A stretch of 64,000 nt of DNA. Source: Mesorhabditis belari. Taxonomy: Eukaryota > Nematoda > Chromadorea > Rhabditida > Rhabditidae. The DNA is taken from NCBI GenBank assembly GCA_958450365.1, contig CAUEEP010000939.1, positions 434,001-498,000 on the forward strand. Reading direction: 5' to 3'. A program made the position numbers and the translations under genes. The notes beneath the pieces were generated by a model. That model was not told where the DNA came from, made no database searches, and saw only the letters and a list, made by a program, of their open reading frames with translations. Below are positions 9,692-21,100 of this stretch, one piece after another (the stretch's first letter is position 1; every line of letters starts with the position of its first letter).

Positions 9692-10530
9692 CTAGCCATT
9701 GGAATTATCATATTGAATCCATTTTTCATCGCAAGTAAGGATTTCATCGCAAAACCCAGTATTTTTTTGACAAACGAAGTAGTACCATAGTGACACGAGT
9801 AGCTTTATTGGCATCGCTGAGAAGAAGTACCCATTTCCCTTGTCAGTTTGTTTTCCCCAATCTGGATTCAATGCAAACTCAATGCAGAGAGCAAGTAAAT
9901 GCTCGAAAATTGTTTGAGGGCTTACTCCAAATATTTCTGCAAGTTCACGTGTAGTTTGTCGAGAATTAATTTCGATCGCCTGCTTTAGGCCTGCATCATC
10001 GCTGGCTCGCAACGAGGCTGGCTCGCAACGAGGCTGGCTCGCAACGAGGCTGGCTCGCAACGAGGCTGGCTCGCAACGAGGCTGGCTCGCAACGAGGCTG
10101 GCTCGCAACGAGGCTGGCTCGCAACGAGGCTGGCTCGCAACGAGGCTGGCTCGCAACGAGGCTGGCTCGCAACGAGGCTGGCTCGCAACGAGGCTGGCTC
10201 GCAACGAGGCTGGCTCGCAACGAGGCTGGCTCGCAACGAGGCTGGCTCGCAACGAGGCTGGCTCGCAACGAGGCTGGCTCGCAACGAGGCTGGCTCGCAA
10301 CGAGGCTGGCTCGCAACGAGGCTGGCTCGCAACGATTGTCGTTGCTGGCCCTCATCTTCCAAAGATTCATTTCCTTCTCGAAATCATTGAAACCATCGGC
10401 GACACTGGTTTTCCGAAATAGCATCTTCCCCAAATACTTTGCAGCGGTTTCGATAAGATTCAGCGGCGTTTTTGCTCAATTTGAAGTCATACCAAAGGCT
10501 GGTACGGAAACGAAACTTTGTATCTGTCAT
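9692..10530 (-). pseudogene. Mariner transposase relic M1, interrupted by a minisatellite
   Basis: The start codon at 10530 opens a typical mariner N-terminal HTH (LWYDFKLSKNAAESYRN, then NQCRRWFQ). An in-frame TGA follows WFQ. After a few codons the sequence enters 21 copies of a 16-bp repeat, then resumes as DDAGLKQAIEINSRQTTREL and IFGVSPQTIFEHL, the second HTH. It ends just after the first catalytic Asp motif (TCDEKWIQYDN), where the CTGGATC-type duplicate begins. The other two catalytic positions are therefore absent and the element is dead. Confidence 0.9.
10001..10336. repeat. 16-bp minisatellite inside mariner M1, about 21 copies
   Basis: GGCTGGCTCGCAACGA is repeated almost without change. 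It sits between the two helix-turn-helix subdomains of the transposase. Confidence 0.97.
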
Positions 10531-10653
10531 CTAAGCACAGAAAAAAATCAAAAATGGATTGGTTTGACGTCAAAAACTGGAAAAGTTGTAATAGATAAGA
10601 AATCCTGAACAGTGGATAAAGAATTGGGTAAAATTGTATAGCTCTAAGGGTTG

Positions 10654-10746
10654 AAGAGCAGGTTCAAGAGCAGGTTCAAGAGCAGGTTCAAGAGCAGGTT
10701 CAAGAGCAGGTTCAAGAGCAGGTTCAAGAGCAGGTTCAAGAGCAGG
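10654..10746. repeat. 12-bp minisatellite, 8 copies
   Basis: GAGCAGGTTCAA is repeated eight times without visible change. Confidence 0.95.
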
Positions 10747-11655
10747 AGTGCATTCATTTTGAAAAAATTGAATGTTTAAAGTTGAAACTGATCGGTTTAA
10801 AGCTGTTTAAAACGTTTCACTGAACAAACAATGAATCGAGATCAAACAATGACCCATCTTAAAGCTCAAAATATCCCACTGGTCTCTGCTCATTTAAAAT
10901 ATTCAATTGAAAAAAGGGGGTGGATAAAAAGATGGGAAAAGAGGGGAAATCCATTAGCCGATACGGCCATTAAAGCCTTTTTCGAGCTTTTTTCAAGTCA
11001 AAATCCCCAAGAGAATAAAGAATTTGAGTGGGAAAGCTGAGAAAAGAGTTTATGAGTGGAACTTAGAAATGAAAATGAGAACAAGAGTCTTTTTTTCTTT
11101 TTTTTTGGTTTTCTGCAATCTTTGCAATCCATTTCACTTATAGTTTAGCTGTTCCGGGTTTTCTAAATCACATCTATTTTTGGCCAACCACCGTAATCGA
11201 ATAGCTAGCTTTCATTGAGTTTAACAATATTTGCTCAAAATCTTTTCAAACTCAGCTTTGCTTCTTGTGAGTTTCTTGGGAAAATATCTAGACAAAAGAC
11301 ACTTCCTCATTGTCTCAAAACTTCCTCATTGTCTCAAATAAACTCTTTTGCCCCAATAAACTCTTTTTCCTTAAGACCTTGTGATCCATTTCTTTGTCCA
11401 CTGATTGCTAAGATTTAGCTTTATGGGCTAGTGGGAAAAGAAGCTAATCTTTGGCAATAAAGACACAGAATGTTTTAAGGAGCAAAATATTTTGGGGGTT
11501 TTGGCTTTAGGGATTTCTTTACCCCTTCCCCTTTCCTTTTTCATTTTCCGCGTCAAACACCTGAGTTATTTTCAACCTTTTCCCAAAAAGAATCAGAAAG
11601 TGAAAAACTTTGTATACAGGGAAAAAAACAGCTTACTACGATCATGAAAGCTATC
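10747..11655. other. No supported gene
   Basis: A 69-codon open frame at 10831-11040 (+) has no recognisable motif or flanking splice sites. The remainder is AT-rich. Confidence 0.35.
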
Positions 11656-11663
11656 GTGAATCA

Positions 11664-12095
11664 CATGGATCTGGATCTGGACCTGGATCTGGATTTGGAT
11701 CTGGATCTGGCCTGGTCTGGTTTGGTCCTGGTCTGGTCCTGGTCTGACCTGGAACTGGATCTGGATTTGGATCTGGATCTGGCCTGGATCTGGATCTAGA
11801 CCTGGCTCTGGTCCTGGTCTGCTCTCGACTTGGACCTGGACCTGGTCCAGGTCTGGCCCTAGATCTGGCCATCTTGTGAGTTTCTTGGGAGCTAGACCTG
11901 GACCTGGAACTGGATTTGTATCTGGATCTGGCCTGGTCTGGCCTGGTCCTGGTCTGATCTGGATCTGGACCTGGATCTGGATCTGGTCCTAGACCTGGCC
12001 TGGTCGGGCCTGTTCCTGGTCTGGTCCTGGTCTGGCCTGGATCTGGACCTGGATTTGGATCTGGATCTCGCCTGGATCTGAACCTGGAGCTAGCC
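11664..12095. repeat. CTGGATCTGGACCTGG microsatellite
   Basis: GATCTG, GACCTG, GGTCTG and GGCCTG hexamers alternate in irregular order over about 430 bp. The right edge (12068-12152) was copied to 9592-9690. Confidence 0.95.
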
Positions 12096-12159
12096 TTTTC
12101 TGGTCTGGTCTTAGCCTGTCCTGTTCTGACTATGATTGCAAGGCTTGTACAATATTTAA

Positions 12160-12940
12160 GTTTATCTGTAACTCACTAATCTCCCTAGATCAAAACATAG
12201 ATTTTCCTGTGATAAACACGCGACTCATCACGCGATTTTCTACCGAAAATCCGTTTATTTGTTGAAACTTTCTTTTCTTTGCAAAGGTTTTCCTTTGTAG
12301 AAAAGGATTAGTGAGGCTGAAAACAGATTTGTCAGCCTATTAGCGTCATGAAAATGGTTAAAATTACTGGATAAAAAATAGGGACTAATGGGAAAACATC
12401 AAAAAAATCAAAAAACACATCAAAAAACGATTTTAAAAGCTTGGTAATGACAAAAATTTTAGCATAGCTTAGAATTAACTTAGAATAGAATATAACTTAG
12501 AATAGAAAAAGATATTGGAAACAAATCCAGTGATGTGACTAATCCAATTGAGAAACAATCGCCTCTTGAGCTCTAGGAGAGTTTGTTTGTTTGCGATTCA
12601 GTGGTTTTTTTCCCAGGCTCAGAAATGGAAGAGAGAGAGAGAGATAAAGATTGGGTAAGAAAGGAAAACTTAGATAAAATAGCAAGCAAATGAGGGGAAA
12701 AATACTGGAAGTCAAAGAGAATCTCAAAGTTTTTGAGAGAAAGATGGAAATTTGACTCTTCTGGTCCCCAGGGTTGGCCTCTCAATTTCCTTGAATCCAC
12801 CTACCCCTTCAGATAATAGTGGCTCTTCAAAACGAACGGGCCACTCTTTCTTCTTTCTTTCATGATACCTATTTTACTTCCTTTCTCTATGCAATGCCCG
12901 GCGATTACGGGTTTTAAGACCGGTTTTCTGTGTTTTGATC
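12160..12940. other. No gene seen
   Basis: AT-rich, with a short GAGAGAGA run near 12630. A motif ACGGGTTTTAAGACCGGTTT at 12907-12926 recurs at 13490-13509 and 13531-13549 (the latter two slightly changed) and brackets the chemoreceptor pseudogene. Confidence 0.4.
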
Positions 12941-13492
12941 TTTGTCCCCTTCTACCAGATTCGTCCTTTTTTCAATAGCTGGCCACCAGGGCGAACGATT
13001 AATGGATTTTTTTACAAAGGTGAGCGAGCTACAGTAAGCTTTTAACTATACTATAGCTGTTTGAGGATCCTTTAAACGACATTACCCCATTGAACTTTAG
13101 ATTTTCCGTGACGGCCATTATTATTTGGATGTGGTCATGTCGGCGAATCGGCTCACCATTGTGCTTTTGCCAACCGAGCACACAAGGGTACTGTAGTTTG
13201 AAATTTAAATAAAGCTACAGCTAAAGCTCATTTACTCTAACTTCTCCAAAATTTCCTTAAAACTTTAGATCTGGCAATCGCACAATTTACGACGAGCGAT
13301 CGCTTTCTGCGTTTTTCTCATGTTTTTCGCGTAAAGCTTCATATTTTTGTACGGATGGAAAGGCGAGAAAATGGGCTACTCGCAAGTGATCGATTTTGAT
13401 GCGGTGAGTTCACAAATTTGGTCTAAAAGTATGAAATGTCGCTGGTTTTTTAAAAGAATACATTTATTTGCAAGAGGCCCTAAGCCATTACG
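12941..13492 (+). pseudogene. Chemoreceptor gene fragment (duplicate of exons at 49 kb)
   Basis: Three exons and both introns match the minus-strand gene at 49502-49041. Exon 1' (12959-13019) has one extra T, causing a frameshift. Exon 2' (13101-13187) is intact and encodes IFRDGHYYLDVVMSANRLT. Exon 3' (13269-13403) lacks 12 nt and has CAA changed to TAA. The copied block includes intron sequence, so it arose by DNA duplication, not retroposition. Confidence 0.9.
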
Positions 13493-14135
13493 GATTTTAA
13501 GACCGGTTTTCTGTGTTTAGTTTTGTTTTTACGGGTTTAAGACCGGTTTTCTGTGTTTTCTGTTGAATTGGATCCTGTTTTGTACGCTAGACATGAGAAA
13601 ATTCCAACCCGAACCTAACCCGAACCTTTTTGAGGTTCTTCATTCTTTCCTCTTCTTCATTTTCGAAGTGCTCTCGATTTTTGAAGTACTCTCCAGGTTG
13701 TATCGATCGAAAAATGATGACAATCTGTAGGACTGAGGTCAGGAGGATATGGTGGTAAGAGTTCTCGGTTCAACTCGTGGATTTTGGAGCAACTTTGCCT
13801 GACTTTGGAGCAACTTTGCCGTATGTGAAAACTTATATAGCATGAGATAGCAAGTTAACAAGTTGACAAGTTAACAAGTTAACAAGTTAAAAGTCAAGTC
13901 CACACTTGAAATCTACTATTTTTCAGTTTGCAAGTCAACTAGCTGTGCTAAATATTTAGCACCGTCGCTGCGATTCAGATGAGAAGATGCTTTCAGTGAA
14001 ACTGTCCGGATTTTCTCGTTTTTCCTTTTTCTCTCACATTTTCGTTTGCATCAAAGAAACAGGAATAAAAATTTTGCTATTTTGTGTGATTTCTGATTGA
14101 AAATATCACTTAAGAAGGTTTAAGTGTTTTTTTAG
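13493..14135. other. No gene seen
   Basis: It includes a short AACAAGTTAACAAGTT repeat (about 13853-13892). No exon pattern. Confidence 0.35.
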
Positions 14136-14137
14136 GT

Positions 14138-14778
14138 CTATTCGTTCCTAGGTATAAACGGATGTGGACTAGAATTTGGGTTAAGTTAAAGAGAGTAGAT
14201 CCGTTTTGATATCCCGCCATCTCTAACACCCCGACAACCCAACTCAACTCCTCCAACGTATTAGAGGGAAGTCCCTGTGAAATGACCGACCTGTACTGCA
14301 GTTGCATAGACCCGGAAGATATGTATCTTTATTTACAGTAGTATAATAAGACGAATAGATTACAAATAAGTGTAAGGGGAAGGGGGGACTCCAAATGAGA
14401 GTCTCACTTGTCCTCCTAGGCTCCTCACTTGTCCTCCTAGGCTCCTCACTTGTCCTCCTAGGCTCCTCACTTGTCCTCCTAGGCTCCTCACTTGTCCTCC
14501 TAGGCTCCTCACTTGTCCTCCTAGGCTCCTCACTTGTCCTCCTAGGCTCCTCACTTGTCCTCCTAGGCTCCTCACTTGTCCTCCTAGGCTCCTCACTTGT
14601 CCTCCTAGGCTCCTCACTTGTCCTCCTAGGCAATCCCAAGGATCGCCCCTTCTCGGCAATAAAAGGGATAAGCACAGGGGAGGACACATTTGCATCATTC
14701 AAATCATTCAAACAAAGACAAATCATTCAATAATAACAATAGTAACTAAAATATCAGTTTGGCTCGGAGCTGACAGGT
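14138..14778 (-). mobile_element. LTR-like element, copy 1 with expanded 21-bp minisatellite
   Basis: Read on the minus strand it begins TGTCAGCTCCGAGCCAAACT and ends near TTTATACCTAGGAACGA, with an internal AATAAAGATAC polyadenylation-type signal. The copy at 41340-41772 shares both ends and the middle. Copy 1 contains about 11 repeats of TCACTTGTCCTCCTAGGCTCC (14404-14630), where copy 2 has a single occurrence. No internal retrotransposon genes are adjacent, so a solo LTR is the best guess. Confidence 0.6.
14404..14632. repeat. 21-bp minisatellite, about 11 copies
   Basis: TCACTTGTCCTCCTAGGCTCC is repeated with almost no change inside the LTR-like element. The 7-codon periodicity gives spurious ORFs. 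Confidence 0.97.
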
Positions 14779-15131
14779 CCAAATTAATTAAAAGGTCCAG
14801 ATATCCTTGGTCCAGATATCTAAATCCTTGCATCTATTCAAACATTTAGTAATTGACCACATCTAAACTTGAAACTAAAAAAGTTCTAATTTTGCCGTTT
14901 CAAGCTTGTCAACCATTTCTTTTGCTATTCTCTGGTTTTAGCTATTATCCAATTCTTTTTGGACTCAAAAAAATGATCTCAGTTTTTGACAGACGAACAA
15001 AGAAACCTCAAGGGAGATAAGCTGATGAAAATACGAAAAAAAGTGAAACAAAGAAAGGAAAAGACTTCAACGCATCCATTTTCACTCATTTCTTCAACAG
15101 TTTCATTCTCTTTTGGTTTTTTTTTTGCATC

Positions 15132-18100
15132 ATGAAAGTCGTTTTGGTTACAGGTTTGTTATTGTGTTTTTCCTAGAACTACAGTCGAATAAAATTAGTC
15201 ATTATTAGTGCTTTATAAGTCAATTTGGTTTTTATGCAAAGACTACAGCAGTTTCAAAAGTCATATAAACTTATTGTTAGCCTAATTTCTTGCCTTTTAC
15301 ACCATTGAAAAGGATTCTGTGTCATTAACGAAGCTAAATCACTAGAGAAGTTAAAGTTTGGGGTGCGACCCGCTTTAACCTTATCAACGAGGATGATTCT
15401 GCTTAAGAATGACCGAATAGCACAAAAGGTTAAAAGGGTTTCCCCAAAAGCGCTTACAACGTAACAAGAACACGTAGTATCCAACATAAGATTAATACTC
15501 TTGAGAAGAGTACAGATCGCATTGATACTACGTCGATGGTGACACAATGGTGACGATGGTGACGTCGATGGTGTTAGTAAAACCAGTCTCTCTACAATGT
15601 TAAACCAGTTATCTAAATAGGATTTAAAACCTGAAGCGTAGCATAAAGTAAAGTGAATTTAAAAAGTTACTGTTTATTAGTACAGAACCGAAATGCAACA
15701 ATACCCATTACAAAAACAGCATGCGCATCAACAAATGAAACAACAAAGTCCCCCAAGAAGGAAGGCAAAAGCCCACCGACCAACAAAAAAATAATTTCGG
15801 GAAGGGAGAAAAAGAACGAAAAATGCGACGCGAATAATTGCAAAATAGCAACGCAAATAGGAAGGAAACGGACGCGACCATTCTATTCAATGATCGAAAC
15901 AAAAAACACCCACCAAAAACTGGTGATCAGTGGGAAGCACAACGCCCAAGGCAAAATAGACCCAAGTGGCCATAAATCGATAGAGACCGCTTCCGTACTC
16001 GTCAATAGCCTAAATCTTAGTGGTTTCTAGATCTAAGCCAAAACTGAAATCAATGATTGACTGAATCAATGATAGGGCATAAGCTGTAGCGTTACCACTA
16101 CATAAAAGTGCCTCCCGACACCGAGAGAGCAAAGTTAACGTAACAAGAACACGTAGTATCCAACATAAGATTAATACTCTTGAGAAGAGTACAGATCGCA
16201 TTGATACTACGTCGATGGTGACACAAATGTTAGTCTCTCTCTACAAAAACCAGTCTCTCTACAATGTTAAACCAGTTATCTAAACAGGATTTAAAACCTG
16301 AAGGGTAGCATAAAGTAAAGTGAATTTAAAACGTTACTGTTTATTAGTACAGAACCGAAATGCAACAATACCCATTACAAAAACAGCATGCGCATCAACA
16401 AATGAAACAACAAAGTCCCCCAAGAAGGAAGGCAAAAGCCCACCGACCAACAAAAAAATAATTTCGGGAAGGGAGAAAAAGAACGAAAAATGCGACGCGA
16501 ATAATTGCAAAATAGCAACGCAAATAGGAAGGAAACGGACGCGACCAAAGCTTGAGATGTCTTTTATGCAAGTTTATAAGTATTTAAGATTAATATAATC
16601 TCTGGCCAAAGATTTAGATCTTTAAAGCGTCACGACTCATCAAAAATAACCGAATTTTGATCAAAAGTCGGAAAAAAGTCGGAAATTTGACATTAACAGC
16701 AAAAGGATGCAAAAATTTTTGCTTTTTTTAAATTACAAGTGTAAACAAGTGAGTATTAAGATGTTTTTAAAAGCATAAAAAGTTCCAATAGTGTTGCCAA
16801 TCCAAAAAAACTGCTTATCTGATTGTAAGTAAGTAGGCGTTTGCAAGTAAAGCAGTAAATCTCTCAAAAGCTATGAAAAAACTTTAATAAATAGCTAATT
16901 ACTACTTTAAAATCATTTATAATAATCATAAAGAAGTGTTTTTCGGAAGTTTTCGCAAAAAAAGGAAGAAATTTGGAGGCAAGCGGAATTGAGCCCGTGA
17001 CCAGAGGTGGCAACGGTTCTAGAGCCTAGCACACTATCCCCTAGGCCACCGCTGCTTTCGTTTCCTTTCGGCGTGACGCCCTCTTATAGATGAGGTCGCA
17101 ATTTGCCATTGAACAAAACGAGAAGTTTTGATGTAAAAAGCCAAGTTAAGCAAAGGTTCTCATGGCAGCCATGGCCGAGTGGGTAAGAGCCTAGTATCTT
17201 AGGCAGGAGGTCAAGGGTTCAATTCCGCCGGCCGGATTCTTGGTTCTTATTTTTGCTTCTATGGATAAATAACAATATGTGTTTCTTAGAATTCTAAGGG
17301 CGCGTTTATTGTAATAAATTGTAATAGATTGTAGTTTAACCCATTCGAAAGTTCTGCAGCGAATAATCGCTGCAGCGTTAATTTGATGATTCCCATTTGA
17401 AGATACAGAGCCAGGAAGAGCTTTTATGCTATTTTAATGTCTTTAATTTTAAGTATTTAAGATTAATATAATCTCTGGTCAAAGATTTAGATCTTTAAAG
17501 CGTCACGACTCATCAAAAATACCCGAATTTCGATAAAAAGTCGGAAAAAAGTCGGAAATTTGACATTAACAGCAAAAGAATGCAAAAATTTTTGCTTTTT
17601 TTAAATTACAAGTGTAAACAAGTGAGTATTAAGCTGCTTTGTGAGTATTAAGATGTTTTTAAAAGCATAAAAAGTTCCAATAGTATTGCCAATCCAAAAA
17701 AGCTGCTTATCTGATTGTAAGTAAGTAGGCGTTTGCAAGTAAAGCAGTAAATCTCTCAAAAAGCTATGAAAAAACTTTCATAAATAATATCCAACTTTAA
17801 TAAATAGTACATAAGATTAATACTCTTGAGAAGAGTACAGATCAGATTAATTGAAACGCGATAAATTTTGTGTTGAAATGAGAAAGCAATTTATTTCCAT
17901 TTTGAGCCGAGTAGAGAATCCGGAACTTTTCGTAGTCAGACCACAATGAAGACCAAAACTAACTATAAGATTATTTGGGGAGTTGAATGAAAACGAAAGC
18001 AAGGCTCATCTTCTAGACCGTTACAAAGCTAATTTTTGTCTTGTATAATAAAATTAGAAACAGTTTTAGTACCGAGTTTGGATAATAAGCAAAGAACTCC

Positions 18101-21100
18101 AGAAAAAAAAAAATTTAGGCGCCTCTTCGGGAATCGGGAAAGCTGCCGCGATTTACTTTGCCGCAAAGGTGAATCAACGGTTTAATGAAAACTGTTCCAT
18201 TTTCCAATTCAGGGTTATGCAATCTCAATCACGGCCAGATCCGGTGATGGCTTGGCGGCTACAAAAAGGGATTGTATTGCTGCTGGAATTAAAGAGAACT
18301 GTGTGAGTAAAGGAAGTTTGTTTGTTTGTTTGTTTGTTTGTTTGTTTGTTTGTTTGTTTGTTTGTTTGCGAAATTTGTTTTCATTTTTGCTGTTGTTAAC
18401 TGAAAGTTTTCATTTTTTGTTTCAGTTTGCAGTTGTTTTTTCATTTTTGCAGTTATTTCAGTTTGAATTTTTAAAATTCAGGTTGTGGTGACGCCCGGAG
18501 ATCTGACTCTAGAATCGACAGCTGAAAATGTCGTGAGAGACACAATCGATAAGCTTGGCTCGATTGATGTTCTGGTAATAAAAAAATTATGACTCTTAGA
18601 TAGTTTAGAAAGCTGAGCTTAGAAAGCTTTTGAAAGTGAGATTATTCTCGAACGTGAGATTTGAAAACGCAGAAATTATTAGGCTGAGTTACTCCCCTTT
18701 ATTTCATTATCTACAAGCTGCCGCGAAAGTTCGGTTCTTTTTAGAATTCTCTCTAAAAGTTTCTTGGTTGACTTTATTTGATAAGTGTTTAGTTTATAAG
18801 TGTTTATAGCCAAAAGAAAATAGAAAATGAATTTGGGTGAAAGGCTTAGTGCTCAAACTATTGGGTTGGTGCATTGAAAACTGCGGACTATTTCGCGGGA
18901 CTCGTAGATGAAGAAAACAACACCATAGAACCAGTTGAAAGGGGGGTTTGTTTACTTCAACATTTCCTCTAATTATTGCGACTAAATTATCCTTCCAGCT
19001 TTTTATTTTTTGGTATTTGCTTCACTTCTTCTATTGCACTCGACAATCTACCACCGGGACATATTCGTCATGTCATGTTTCATGAGTTCCTACAAGAGCA
19101 CAGGCTTGACAGCTGCTAATATTAAAAAGATATATGGAGAGGCCACACCTTCCAAAAGAACGTGTCAAGTATGGTTTGCCAAGTTTCGTTCTGGGGACAA
19201 ATCTTTGAAAGATACAGAGGGCCGTGGCACCTCAACTGGATGACTCCAAATTACTCGAACTTATTACCAACGACCATCGGGTATCATCGCGTGAATTGGG
19301 AGAAGAGTTAGGGGTTGATCATGCTACAGTGCTAAGGCACCTTCATACCCTTGGATTTAAATCGAAACTTGGGGCTTGGGTGCCCCATGACCTCACTGTC
19401 CCCCAGAAGTGGTAGTGCGCCTCGATCAGTGCCGCCCATCTCTCACAATACGAAAGGAAATCTTTTCTTCCACGAATTGTGACAGGAGGTGAGAAATGGG
19501 TTTTATCTGTGAACTTTTGGAGGAAGCGGCAATGGGTGGGGTCAGGACAGGAAACCCGAAAGTGGCCCCAAGCCCGATTTGCACCAGAAGAGGTTTATGC
19601 TCTGCGTTTTCTGGGATATGGAGGGAGTGGTGTACTGGGAGTTGCTGAATAGCAAGAAGATCCTTAATTCAATCAAATGCAGTGAACAGTTGGAAAAGGT
19701 GAATAAATCCCTGAAGAAGAATAGGCCCTCCAAGTCAAAGATTGTTCCACGACAACGTTCCACCACGACAACGCGCGCCCTCATGTTGCAAAACTGACTC
19801 GCTCTAAAATAAGCAGCCTTGGTTCGGAATTTTTGGCGCATCCCCCATACAGTCCGGACCTCGCCCCTTCTGATTACTATTTATTCCGGACCATGAGTAA
19901 TGAGCTTGTGGGGGAACACTTCGATCCGGAAGAAGCAGTCAAAAATTGGCTTTGAAAGTTTTTCGATTCAAAACCAAAATCCTACTAAGAAAGAGGAATC
20001 CAAATACAATTGTAACTTGCCAAAAATTGCCTGTAAAATCGGCAGAAGTCGTCAATAATAATGGAAATTGTTTGGAATGAATTTATGGTTTTATGTTGAA
20101 TAAATTTTAGTTCAAAGTCCCCCAGTTTTCAATGCACCAACCCAATAATACTCCCATTATTAACTTTTTAAGTTTAAGTCATTTTTCATTCAAATTTTTC
20201 CAACAAACCCCCACAAATTCCAGATCAACAACGCCGGTTTCGCGCACGCCGGTCCACTCGCAACGTCAACCGTCGAAGATTTTGACAAACAGATGAACCT
20301 CAACCTGCGGAGGTCAGTTTATGTTATGTTTATGTTTATGTACAAAAGTTTTCAGTTTACATCAACTCACTCGACTCGTCATCCCACATCTCATCAAGTC
20401 AAAGGGATCGATTGTCAATGTGAGCAGTGTCGGCTCGTTGATGCCGGTGAGTGGTTGTATTTCTCCGATCTTCATTTCCTCAGAGTTCAGTTAGCCAACC
20501 AAATCCTTTTTTTAGTATCATTTTGAAGCCTGAACTTTTCTTTACCGGAACATATACAATAGACTTGTAACAAAAACATCTGTTAGCCTTTTTTGACCGC
20601 TGGCAAAAGGTTTTTCGTGTTTTTCTCAGCACTAACCCTTCGATTTTGTTTATTTTGAATATAATCCGATGCAGAATAAAATTGCGCATCGAATGATACC
20701 AAAATCAACTCAAAATATAATATCCATGCAAAGTTATAAGGCAAAATGTTAAGCCCCGCCCACAATAGGCAGGGCTTAGGCTTTTGGCCAATAACTTTAC
20801 ATGGATATTATATTTTGAGTTGATTTTGGTATCATTCAATGCGCAATTTTATTCTGCATCGAATTATAGTCAAAATATTCAAATTGGATTAGTTGGTGCT
20901 GAGAAAAAGACGAAAAAGCTTTAAATTGCCAATAACTTTACATGGATATTATATTTTGAGTTGATTTTGGTATCATTCAATGCGCAATTTTATTCTGCAT
21001 CGAATGATAATAAAACTCTGCCCTGATAGAGCAAAATAGAACTCAAATTTAGAAAATTCGACTATTTTTACCTTTTATAAACGTTTGTTTTAAAGAGAAA

